From Kiloniellales bacterium (GTDB lineage: Bacteria; Pseudomonadota; Alphaproteobacteria; Kiloniellales; JAKSDN01): 54,353 nt of DNA. The stretch lies in the NCBI GenBank assembly GCA_028280455.1, contig JANQLT010000149.1, positions 1 through 54,353 on the forward strand, read 5' to 3'. This document shows positions 43,622 through 51,187 of this stretch, piece after piece; positions within the stretch are counted from its first letter, which is position 1, and each line of letters starts with the position of its first letter. The notes beneath the pieces are model-generated. The model searched no databases. It worked only from the letters and a program-made list of their open reading frames with translations, and was not told the origin of the DNA. The position numbers were made by a program, and so were the translations under genes.

Positions 43622-43639
43622 CCGTACCAATCGGTACGG
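43622..43639. promoter_or_regulatory. TetR-type operator, site 2
   Basis: CCGTACCAATCGGTACGG has 7-bp arms (CCGTACC/GGTACGG) around a four-base centre. It ends 34 bp before the tetR start, so binding would also repress tetR itself. The shared core CCGTACC with site 1 supports a real repeated operator and not a chance palindrome. Confidence 0.75.
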
Positions 43640-43673
43640 TTGCCGTCAAGCGGAAGCTGCAGGGGCGTCTGTC

Positions 43674-44279
43674 ATGAAGGCCGAGAGCCGCGAGAAGCGC
43701 CGGGACGAGATCCTCGACGTCGCCGTCAGCCTGCTCGCCGAGCGGGGCTACCGGGACAGCAGCATGATCGAGATCGCCAAGCGCGCCTCGGCCTCGAAGG
43801 AGACGCTCTACGCCTGGTTCGGCGACAAGCGCGGGCTCTTCGAGGCCGTCGTGCGGCGCAATGCCGCCGGCGTCCAGGCCGCGCTCGCCGAGCCGCTAGA
43901 CGAGGACGCGGCGACGGAGGCGGTGCTGGTCAGCTTCGGCGGCGCTCTCCTGGAGCTGCTGCTCGGCGACAGCGCCGTGGCGATCAACCGGGCCGCCATC
44001 GCCGAGGCGCCGAGCGATCTCAGCCTGGCGACGCTGCTGGCGCGCGAGGGCCGCGACGCCACCCTGCCCGCCTTTCTGGCTTTTCTGGACTCGCGGGCCT
44101 CACGCGGCGAGCTAGCGATCGGCGACACCGCCGCTGCCGCCGGCGACTTCCTCGGCCTGCTGCTGGCCGACCGCCAGGTGCGGCGGCTGCTCGGCCTGAC
44201 CAAGGCGCCGAGCAAGGCGGCGGTGCGCAAGCAGGCGCGGCATGCGGCGCGCGCCTTCCTGCGGCTCTACGCGGCGTGA
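43674..44279 (+). CDS. TetR/AcrR-family transcriptional regulator
   Basis: The 201-aa protein has an N-terminal helix-turn-helix (EILDVAVSLLAERGYRDSSM, then EIAKRASASKETLYAWFGDK) followed by a helical ligand-binding domain ending KQARHAARAFLRLYAA. The domain length and alanine/leucine-rich C-terminus fit the TetR fold. It is divergent from the small membrane-protein gene, and two CCGTACC-type operators lie just upstream. The likely mode is autorepression and repression of the divergent membrane gene; the ligand is unknown. Confidence 0.92.
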   Translation: MKAESREKRRDEILDVAVSLLAERGYRDSSMIEIAKRASASKETLYAWFGDKRGLFEAVVRRNAAGVQAALAEPLDEDAATEAVLVSFGGALLELLLGDSAVAINRAAIAEAPSDLSLATLLAREGRDATLPAFLAFLDSRASRGELAIGDTAAAAGDFLGLLLADRQVRRLLGLTKAPSKAAVRKQARHAARAFLRLYAA

Positions 44280-44295
44280 GGCCGGCTACGCCCCA

Positions 44296-45792
44296 CTACT
44301 CGACGACCAGCTTGACCGTGTCGCCGGGCCGCACGTCGGCGCCGGGCTGCAGGCCGTTGAGCACCCGGAAGCGGGCCTCGCGCTCGCGCTCGTGGGGCAG
44401 CCAGCGCGACAGGCTGGCCACCGTCTCGCCCTGCCGGACCCGATGCAGCACCAGCCGGCGCGGCTTGAGGTCGCGCCGCTCGGCGCGGCTCAGCCGGCCG
44501 AAGCTGCGGGCGGTGCGGATGAAGTCGTCCTCGAACTGCGCGGAGACCTGCGAGGGGGCGACGAAGAGGAAGCGGTAGAGCGCGCGGCCGCGGTCCTCGA
44601 TCGCCACCAGGCGCAGGTCCTTGGACTGGCCGTTGTCGTCGTAGCGCAGCAGGCCGGTGGCGCCCGGGAAGCCGTTGATGCTGACCCGCTCCAGCGCCTC
44701 GACCGGCAGGTCCTTGGCCCAGACGTCGCGCAGGTAGCTGACCGGCGAGGCCGCGCCGCCGGCCTTGGCTGCGTCGAACTTGATGCTGGCGCCGTTGGGG
44801 CCGCGCGCGATCACCTCCTCCTGGCCGTTCAGCAGCGTGAAGCCCTCCGGCACCTCGAAGCGCAGGTCCAGCTCGGGATGGGCGAAGAGCCGGCCGCGCA
44901 CGAAGCCCTGCTTCGGGTCGTCGCCGTAGAGCATGCCGTCGACCTTGCGGAGATAGATGTCGCGCGCGGTCATCGGCTGGCGGACGCTGGTGCCTCGGGC
45001 CTGGGCGATGGTGCGGGCCACGCGGTCGGCCGTGCGCGGGTGGGTCGCCAGCAGGTTGAAGCCGCCGCCGGCCTGTTGCCCGGCGAGCCGCTGGTCGAGC
45101 GCCGTCTTGGCGTTCAGCTTGTCGAGGAAGCTGGCTATGGCGTAGGGGTCGAAGCCGGCGCGCGACATGGTGACGACGCCGAGCAGGTCGGCCTCGTGCT
45201 CGTGCTCGCGCGAGAAGCTCTGCAGGCCGAGCACCGCCACCGGCGCGACCAGGTTGCCGACGCCGGCCATGTTGGTGCCCCGGGTCATGGTCCCGAGCAG
45301 GCCGACGATGCCCTGGGCCAGGACGGTGCGGCTGTAGCGCTGGGCGGTGTGGCGCGCGGTGACGTGGCCGATCTCGTGGGCCAGCACGCCGGCCAGCTCG
45401 GCCTCGTTGCCGGCCAGCGCCAGCAGCCCGCGGGTGACGTAGAGATAGCCGGCCGGCAGCGCGAAGGCGTTGACGATCGGCGAGTTGAGGATGGTTATCC
45501 GGTACCGGATGTCGGGCCGGTTCGAGGCCTTGCCCAGGAAGTCGGTCAGGCTCTGGACGTAGGCCTGCAGCGCGCGGTCTTCGTAAACCCCGCCGAACTG
45601 GGCCAGCACCTTGGGGTGCTCCTGCTCCGCCAGGCTGCGCTCCTGCTGCTCGTTCAGCAGCAGGTCGGTCAGGAAATCGCCCTGGGCGCGCGCCGCCGAC
45701 GGCCAAGCGACGGCCAAGGCCAGGGCAGCGGCGAGCGCCCCGGCAAGCGAGACGATCGAGCGCAGGCGTTCGGATAGGGACAAGGCGCTCAC
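44296..45792 (-). CDS. M48 metalloprotease (BepA/YfgC-like) with LysM-like tail
   Basis: The 498-aa protein starts at a GTG and has a long signal peptide (about 1-37, LAGALAAALALAVAWP). The HEIGH zinc motif is at residues 139-143, and a downstream EHEHEADLLG segment gives the third ligand. It therefore resembles BepA, a periplasmic chaperone/protease for outer-membrane proteins. The C-terminal 50 residues (LHRVRQGETVASLSRWLPHE, then LQPGADVRPGDTVKLV) look like a LysM-type module, in place of the tetratricopeptide repeats of BepA. This suggests peptidoglycan anchoring. Confidence 0.88.
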   Translation of the reverse strand: MSALSLSERLRSIVSLAGALAAALALAVAWPSAARAQGDFLTDLLLNEQQERSLAEQEHPKVLAQFGGVYEDRALQAYVQSLTDFLGKASNRPDIRYRITILNSPIVNAFALPAGYLYVTRGLLALAGNEAELAGVLAHEIGHVTARHTAQRYSRTVLAQGIVGLLGTMTRGTNMAGVGNLVAPVAVLGLQSFSREHEHEADLLGVVTMSRAGFDPYAIASFLDKLNAKTALDQRLAGQQAGGGFNLLATHPRTADRVARTIAQARGTSVRQPMTARDIYLRKVDGMLYGDDPKQGFVRGRLFAHPELDLRFEVPEGFTLLNGQEEVIARGPNGASIKFDAAKAGGAASPVSYLRDVWAKDLPVEALERVSINGFPGATGLLRYDDNGQSKDLRLVAIEDRGRALYRFLFVAPSQVSAQFEDDFIRTARSFGRLSRAERRDLKPRRLVLHRVRQGETVASLSRWLPHEREREARFRVLNGLQPGADVRPGDTVKLVVE

Positions 45793-45843
45793 ACCTTCTG
45801 TCTACGCAGAAAAGCTGGGGGCTATCCCCCCATCCCGCAAGGG

Positions 45844-45868
45844 CGAAGCCATGGTCGCCGTGGCTTCG
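45844..45868. terminator. Hairpin after the SufR-like regulator gene
   Basis: An 8-bp inverted repeat (CGAAGCCA and TGGCTTCG) with a 9-nt loop lies immediately downstream of the regulator stop at 45870 on the minus strand. There is no T-tract, so it may only stabilise or attenuate the transcript before the M48 protease gene. This is a weak call. Confidence 0.35.
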
Positions 45869-45869
45869 G

Positions 45870-46553
45870 CTAGCCGTCCCTTTGCGTCACCCGATAGGCG
45901 CAGCGGCGGGCACCGGCGAGGATGTGATCCGTACGCTCGATCTCGACCTCGGGGCCGAGCACCCGGCGGAAGACGTCCAGCTCGGCGGCGCAGAGCCCGG
46001 AGCAGGCCGCGGCGGCGCTGCAGATCGGGCAGTGGTTCTCGACCAGCAGCCAGGCGCCGTCCGCGCCACGCTCGACGGCCGCCATGTAGCCCTCGTCGGT
46101 GCGCGCCGCGGCGAGCTTCACGAGCTTGTCTTTCAAGGACTTGGCGCGGCCGAGGCGGTCCCGGTAGGCGGCCGCCTGCTGCTCGCTGCGCGCCGCCATG
46201 AGCTTCTCCAGGCCGGCGTCGCCGAAGACCTCGCGCATGGCCGCCAGCAGGCCCGTGGTCAGCTCCGCGTGGCCGTCCGGGAAAAAGCGGTCGGCGGCCG
46301 GGGTCAGGCGCCAGAGCTTGACCGGCCGGCCCTTGCCGCGCCGTTCGGGCGCGTTGGCGACCAGGCCCTCGGCCTCCAGGGCGTAGAGATGCTGGCGTAC
46401 GGCCATGGCCGTGATGCCCAGGGGCGCCGCCAGCTCGGCCGCGCCCTGCGGCCCCTCCTGCTTCAGGCTGTCGAGCAGCCGCCGCCGGGTCTGCTTCTCG
46501 GCAAGGATCTCGCTCTCGGGGCTGGCGGCGGCGGCGGGCGCGGTCATGGTCAT
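45870..46553 (-). CDS. SufR-like HTH regulator with cysteine-rich C-terminus
   Basis: The 227-aa protein has an N-terminal ArsR/DeoR-type winged helix-turn-helix (ILAEKQTRRRLLDSLKQEG, then LGITAMAVRQHLYALEAEGL) and a mid helical linker. A cysteine-rich C-terminal part carries C175, C178, C184, C188 and C218 in NHCPICSAAAACSGLCAAEL and RRCAYR. This pattern is like the Fe-S cluster-binding SufR/Fe-S-sensing regulators. The number of cysteines exceeds the usual three to four ligands. It is the last gene of the CoA-transferase operon, 38 bp behind caiB, and could control the Fe-S-dependent Rieske gene divergently transcribed from the other end. Confidence 0.83.
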   Translation of the reverse strand: MTMTAPAAAASPESEILAEKQTRRRLLDSLKQEGPQGAAELAAPLGITAMAVRQHLYALEAEGLVANAPERRGKGRPVKLWRLTPAADRFFPDGHAELTTGLLAAMREVFGDAGLEKLMAARSEQQAAAYRDRLGRAKSLKDKLVKLAAARTDEGYMAAVERGADGAWLLVENHCPICSAAAACSGLCAAELDVFRRVLGPEVEIERTDHILAGARRCAYRVTQRDG

Positions 46554-46591
46554 TTTCTAAAGCTGGGCCTTGCGCAAGGCAAGACAAGGGG

Positions 46592-47794
46592 CTACCGCCG
46601 CCGTTTCTCGACCAGCACGCCCTCGGCGACCAGCGTCTCGATCTCCGCCTCGCTGAAGCCGAAGGCGTCGAGGATCTCGCGGCCGTGCTGGGCGAAGCGC
46701 GGCGGGCGGTGGCGTACGTTGCCCGGCGTACGGGACATCTTGATCGGGTTGCCCCAGCCCCGGTAGTCCGCGGTCTCGGCCAGCATGCCGCGATGGGCCG
46801 TATGCGGATGGGCCAGCACCTGGGCGGTATCTTGGACCGCGCCCGCGGGTACGCCGATCTCCAGCAGGCGGGCGCAGAGCGCCTCGCCGTCCTGATCGGC
46901 CAGCAGCGCGACCAGGATCTCACGCAGCGCCGGCTCGTTCTGCAGGCGGTCGCGGTTGTGCAGGAAGCGCGGGTCCTCGGCCAGCTCCGGCCGGCCCAGC
47001 GCGCCGCAGAGCCGGCCGAAGGCGCGGTCGTTGCCGACGGCCAGGAAGATCTCGACGCTCCGGGTCGGGAACTTGTCGTAGGGCGCGATGTTCGGGTGGG
47101 CGTTGCCGGTCAGGCCCGGCAGCTTGCCGCCGACCAGGTAGTTCGGGATGTGCGGGTGCATCAGCGCGACCCCGCAGTCGTAGAGGGTCATGTCGAGGTA
47201 CTGGCCCCGGCCCGAGCTGTTGCGCTCGACCAGGGCCATGAGGATGGCGATGGCGGCATAGAGCCCGGTGCCGATATCGACCATGGGCACGCCGATCCGG
47301 GTCGCGCCCGCGTCTTTCGTGCCGTTGACGCTGAACATGCCGACCAGCGCCTGCACCGCGGCGTCGTAGCCGGGCAGGCCGCCGAGCGGGCCGCTGGCGC
47401 CGAAGCCGCTGATCCGGCAATGCACGAGACGCGGAAAGCGCGTCTTGAGAGTCGCCTCGTAGCCGAGGCCCCAGGCCTCCATGGCGCCGGGCTTGTAGTT
47501 CTCGATCAGCACGTCCGCCCGCTCCAGCAGACGCAGGAGGACGGCCCGGCCCTGTTCCTGCCGCAGGTCGAGAGCCAGGGCCCGCTTGTTGCGGTTGACG
47601 CCGATGAAGTAGGAGGCGTCGTGGCCGTCGAAGGGCGGTCCCCAGTCGCGCACCTCGTCGCCCTGGGGCGGCTCGATCTTGATCACGTCGGCGCCGGCGT
47701 CGCCGAGGACCTGGGTGCAGTAGGGCCCGCCGAGCACGCGGGTCAGGTCGATCACCGTGATGCCGGCCAGCGCGCCGACGCCGCCTTCGCTCAT
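46592..47794 (-). CDS. CaiB/BaiF CoA-transferase family III
   Basis: The 400-aa protein matches family III CoA-transferases: GITVIDLTRVLGGPYCTQVLG at the start, a GVNRNKRALALDL segment, SGFGASGPL and a VPMVDIGTGLYAAIAILMAL stretch with the expected catalytic aspartate. Such enzymes move CoA between acids without free CoA. A DYRGWGNPIKMSRTPGNVRH segment near the C-terminus is family-typical. It follows the IpdB-like gene after 11 bp and precedes the regulator by 38 bp, so it belongs to the operon. Confidence 0.92.
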   Translation of the reverse strand: MSEGGVGALAGITVIDLTRVLGGPYCTQVLGDAGADVIKIEPPQGDEVRDWGPPFDGHDASYFIGVNRNKRALALDLRQEQGRAVLLRLLERADVLIENYKPGAMEAWGLGYEATLKTRFPRLVHCRISGFGASGPLGGLPGYDAAVQALVGMFSVNGTKDAGATRIGVPMVDIGTGLYAAIAILMALVERNSSGRGQYLDMTLYDCGVALMHPHIPNYLVGGKLPGLTGNAHPNIAPYDKFPTRSVEIFLAVGNDRAFGRLCGALGRPELAEDPRFLHNRDRLQNEPALREILVALLADQDGEALCARLLEIGVPAGAVQDTAQVLAHPHTAHRGMLAETADYRGWGNPIKMSRTPGNVRHRPPRFAQHGREILDAFGFSEAEIETLVAEGVLVEKRRR

Positions 47795-47805
47795 TCCTTG
47801 CGCTC

Positions 47806-48543
47806 CTAGGCTGCGTGCTTGGCGCCGAAGACCCGCTGCGCGAAGGCGGGATAGGTCTCCGCCACCGCCTCGGCCACCGGGCCCTCGATCAGCGCCAGGG
47901 TCGCCGCGTCCGGCGCCGGCGTCTCCTGCAGGTCGTCCGCCACGTCGAAGTCGAAGCCGGTCGCTTCGCGCAGGCTTTCCAGCGTCTCGCCGGGGTGCAG
48001 GCTCTGCAGGCGGAAGCGGCCCCGCGCGCGCTCGAAGGCGAAGACGCAGCGGCCGGTGACCAGGGCATGGGGCCCGCCGGGCCGATAGTGGTGCGCCGGG
48101 CTGCTGCCGGCGGCACTGACGAACTCGACCCGCGGCACCAGGGTGCGCGCGCTGTGCTCCTGGCGGAACAGAATCACCCGCGGCACCAGGTGGTAGAGAT
48201 AGGCCGAGCCGAAGCAGCCCGGGAAGCGCGCGCGCGTCCGCGGATAGCCGCCGACGCCGACCAGGTTGATGTTGGCGGCGCCGTCGATCTGCACGCCGCC
48301 GAGGAAGAAGGCGTCGATCCGCCCCTGGGCGGCGCAGTCGAAGAGCTCGCGCCCGCCGTCGGTGAAGGGGTTGTGACGCTCGCTCGCCAGCACCGAGACG
48401 CGCGGCCGGCCGCCGCCCCGCGCCCGCGCCAGCAGCGCCGCCGCGCCCGGGATCGGCGAGGCGGCACCGACGGCGACATGGCCCAGGCCGTCGAGCATGT
48501 CCGCGAGGGTCGCGATCAGCAGCGTCTCGAGCTTCACGGCCAT
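47806..48543 (-). CDS. CoA-transferase family I, beta subunit (IpdB-like)
   Basis: The ATG at 48543 overlaps the upstream stop by one base (TGATG) and gives 245 aa. A GTG at 48546 is an alternative. The protein belongs to the 3-oxoacid CoA-transferase beta-subunit fold: IATLADMLDGLGHVAVGAAS at the N-terminus, DAFFLGGVQIDGAANINLVG in the centre and VTGRCVFAFE. The SENG motif of classical transferases is absent, as in IpdB, which acts with IpdA as a CoA-dependent ring-opening hydrolase in steroid catabolism. It is the second subunit of a heterodimer with the following entry. Confidence 0.85.
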   Translation of the reverse strand: MAVKLETLLIATLADMLDGLGHVAVGAASPIPGAAALLARARGGGRPRVSVLASERHNPFTDGGRELFDCAAQGRIDAFFLGGVQIDGAANINLVGVGGYPRTRARFPGCFGSAYLYHLVPRVILFRQEHSARTLVPRVEFVSAAGSSPAHHYRPGGPHALVTGRCVFAFERARGRFRLQSLHPGETLESLREATGFDFDVADDLQETPAPDAATLALIEGPVAEAVAETYPAFAQRVFGAKHAA

Positions 48544-49373
48544 CACGCCGCCTCTCGGCCGGTCACGTGCTCCCGCAGGTAGCGCGCGAAGCCCTCCTCG
48601 CTCGCCGCCTCCTCGACGTAGTGCGCCAGGTGCGCCCGGTCCGCCCCGTAGTGCCCGCGCAGGCCGACCGGCCAGGCGCCGCGCTCGGCCGGCGCGATGG
48701 CCTCGATATAGAGCGCCGGGATCGTCCCTGCCGCGGTCTCGTCGTCGGCGAGCAGGTCCTCCTCGACGATCCGCTCGACCGTCACCAGGCTCGTCGCCGC
48801 GGCGTGGGCCATCAGCATCAGCTCGCGCCTGATCCCAATCCAGACGTTGCCGTCGCGGTCCGCCTTGGCGGCATGGAACAGCGCGACGTCCGGGCGGATC
48901 GCCGGCAGCAAGACGATCGGGTCGCCCTCGCCGCCAGGGCCGCCCGGGCCGTAGGGATTGTCGATCACCCGCCAGTCGCCGCGGTGCTTCAGCAGGTCGG
49001 AGCCGAGGATGCCGCGCAGCGGTATGAAGGGGATGCCCTTCTCGGCCGCCTGCAGGCCGGCGTGGATCGCCGGGCAGGTCGAGTCCTTGAGCGCGAGGCC
49101 GCCGGCCCTGACGGCGGCGGTGAAGCGCGGCGCCAAGCCCTGCTCGCCGAGGGAGACCGCCGCCGCCTCCAGGCTCGCCACGCAGCCGGCGCCGATCAGC
49201 AGGTCGGCCTGGAAGCCGAGCTGCGGCACGCCGACCACCCGCAGGTCCTTGACCCCGCGCCGGATCAAGGCCCTCACGGCGGCCAGCGCGCAGCCCGAGT
49301 AGTCCGGCGGCAGCGCGATCTGCGCGCCGTCCGGCACCTTGGCGGCCAAGTCTTCAACGGACAACGTGGTCAT
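48543..49373 (-). CDS. CoA-transferase family I, alpha subunit (IpdA-like)
   Basis: The ATG at 49373 gives 276 aa starting TTLSVEDLAAKVPDG; an upstream extension to 49529 would overlap the divergent promoter and has no family match. The protein has the alpha-subunit pattern: IALPPDYSGCALAAVRALI, LRVVGVPQLGFQADLLIGAG and PDVALFHAAKADRDGNVWIG, the last being diagnostic for the family. Its partner is the beta subunit just downstream. This is the first gene of the operon and its start lies 173 bp from the divergent Rieske gene. Confidence 0.86.
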   Translation of the reverse strand: MTTLSVEDLAAKVPDGAQIALPPDYSGCALAAVRALIRRGVKDLRVVGVPQLGFQADLLIGAGCVASLEAAAVSLGEQGLAPRFTAAVRAGGLALKDSTCPAIHAGLQAAEKGIPFIPLRGILGSDLLKHRGDWRVIDNPYGPGGPGGEGDPIVLLPAIRPDVALFHAAKADRDGNVWIGIRRELMLMAHAAATSLVTVERIVEEDLLADDETAAGTIPALYIEAIAPAERGAWPVGLRGHYGADRAHLAHYVEEAASEEGFARYLREHVTGREAA

Positions 49374-49494
49374 GGCGCTCGGCGCCTTTCTGTTCGATGG
49401 CACCAGTCTGTCCCAGCGCCGGGAGCGACCGCAAGCCCGGCGCCACCACCACGCCCCGGCCACAAAGAGCTTGAATCCTGACCCTGCCGGCTGC

Positions 49495-49525
49495 ATATTT
49501 CGAAAGTTCTTACTTTCATAAATAT
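49495..49525. promoter_or_regulatory. AT-rich inverted repeat in the divergent promoter
   Basis: A near-perfect inverted repeat runs from ATATTTCGAAAG to CTTTCATAAATAT around a TTCTTA centre, with a core GAAAG-N6-CTTTC dyad. It is notably AT-rich in a very GC-rich window. It lies between the IpdA-like and Rieske genes, with the Rieske ATG 22 bp downstream of its end. A good GGAGGT ribosome-binding site follows. It could be the operator for the SufR-like regulator. Confidence 0.55.
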
Positions 49526-49546
49526 CCACCCTCGGAGGTCAGCGCG

Positions 49547-51187
49547 ATGGCGGAGGTCCTCAGCATTCCGACCCAGGACCAGGTGGCCGCGGTGCTCACG
49601 GCGGACTGGGTGCCGGTCATCGCGCTCGACGAGTTGGTCGAGCGCGGCCGCAAGGTGGTCAAGGTCGGGCGCAAGCAGATCGCGCTGTTCCACAGCGAGC
49701 AGGGCCTCTTCGCCTGCAACAACCGCTGCCCCCACGAGGGCTATCCGCTGGTCGAAGGCAGCCTCACCACGGCGCCGCAGAGCGGCAACTGCCTGCTGAC
49801 CTGCAACTGGCACAACTGGAAGTTCGACCTGGAGTCCGGCGAGACCTTGACCGGCGGCGACAAGCTGCGCCGCTATCCGGTTCGGGTCGAGAAGGGCCAG
49901 GTGCTGATCGACGTCAGCGACCCGCCCGGCGTCGAGCGCGCCGCCGAGGCCCTGGCGAATCTCAAGGACAGCTTCCGGCGCCAGGAGTACGACCGCATGG
50001 CCCGCGAGATCGCCCGCCTACAGGCCGCCGGCAGCGACCCCCTTGAGGCGCTGCGCGGCGCCATCGCCTGGACCCACGACCGACTCGAGTTCGGCACCAC
50101 CCACGCCCACGCCGCCGCGCCCGACTGGCTCGCCCTGCGCGACCTGAGCGGCGGCGACGAGGCGACGCGCCTCGTGCCGATCCTGGAGGCGGTCGCCAAT
50201 CTCTCCTACGACAGCCTGCGCGAGCCGCGCTTCGCCTACGCCGAGGGTCGGGCGCCCTACGACGCCGAGGCCCTGGTCGCGGCCATCGACCGGGAAGACG
50301 AGGCCGCCGCCCTGGCGCAACTGCGCGGCGCCCTGGCCGAGGGCCGGGCGGCCCGCGACCTCGAAGGCCCGCTGGCCAGCGCCGCCCTGGCCCACTACCA
50401 GGACTTCGGCCACTCGGCGATCTACCTGCAGAAGACGCTCGAGCTGATCGACCGGCTCGGCCCGAGCGTCGCCGAGCCGCTGCTCCTGGCGCTCGTCAGG
50501 GCGCTGATCTACGCCTGGCGCGAGGACCTGATCCCGGAGTTCCGCGACTATGCCGACAGCCTCGCCGCCTGGGACGGCCAGGGCGACGCGCCCGTGGCAG
50601 CCGCGGACTTCATCGACCTCAACGCCGGCCGCGCCATGGCCCGCGCGCTGCGCTCGAGCGGCAACCGCCAGGCGCTCTACGACGCCCTGCTCGGCGCCGC
50701 CGCCTGGAACTGGCTGCACTTCGACCTGGCGGTCGAGACTCGGACGGACGGCCCGGTGTCGGACAACAAGTCCTGGCTCAGCTTCACCCACGCCGTCACC
50801 TTCGCCAACGCGGTGCGCCACCTCTGCAGCCGCCATCCCGCGCTCTGGCCGGCCGGCCTGCTGCAGATGGCCTGCTTCGTCGGCCGCAACGCCGGCTACA
50901 CCGACGCGGCGATCGAGGAGTCCGGCTGGCGGGTCGAGTGCCCCGAGGAGTTCCTCGAGGACTCGCTGCGCGGCCTGCTCGACCACGGCCAGAGCGAGTA
51001 CATCCTGGTCGCCCATCTGGTGAAGACCGTCACCGCCGTGCGCGACGAGGTCCTGGCGTCACCGGACGCGCCCTGGGTGCCGTCCCTGGTGGCCGCGACC
51101 AATCGCTTCCTCAACTCGCCGGTCAAGCGCCGGCACCCGCTCAGGACCGCGCGCCAGTCCCTCGCTTTCGTCGCTTTGGAGGGCTGA
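49547..51187 (+). CDS. Rieske [2Fe-2S] domain fused to a large His-rich helical domain, novel architecture
   Basis: The 546-aa protein has an N-terminal Rieske domain (about 18-125). The ligands are C61-P-H63 and C86-N-W-H89, and the context PHEGYPL plus CNWHNWKF is close to ferredoxin-like Rieske domains of dioxygenases. The remaining ~420 residues are mainly helical and do not match the usual dioxygenase catalytic domain. They carry many histidines (H177, H186, H188, H283, H289, H391, H415, H425, H430, H480, H490), some in GHSAIYLQK and WLHFDLAVET contexts. A resemblance to questin-oxidase-like helical proteins is possible but weak. It is divergent from the CoA-transferase operon. Confidence 0.82.
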   Translation: MAEVLSIPTQDQVAAVLTADWVPVIALDELVERGRKVVKVGRKQIALFHSEQGLFACNNRCPHEGYPLVEGSLTTAPQSGNCLLTCNWHNWKFDLESGETLTGGDKLRRYPVRVEKGQVLIDVSDPPGVERAAEALANLKDSFRRQEYDRMAREIARLQAAGSDPLEALRGAIAWTHDRLEFGTTHAHAAAPDWLALRDLSGGDEATRLVPILEAVANLSYDSLREPRFAYAEGRAPYDAEALVAAIDREDEAAALAQLRGALAEGRAARDLEGPLASAALAHYQDFGHSAIYLQKTLELIDRLGPSVAEPLLLALVRALIYAWREDLIPEFRDYADSLAAWDGQGDAPVAAADFIDLNAGRAMARALRSSGNRQALYDALLGAAAWNWLHFDLAVETRTDGPVSDNKSWLSFTHAVTFANAVRHLCSRHPALWPAGLLQMACFVGRNAGYTDAAIEESGWRVECPEEFLEDSLRGLLDHGQSEYILVAHLVKTVTAVRDEVLASPDAPWVPSLVAATNRFLNSPVKRRHPLRTARQSLAFVALEG

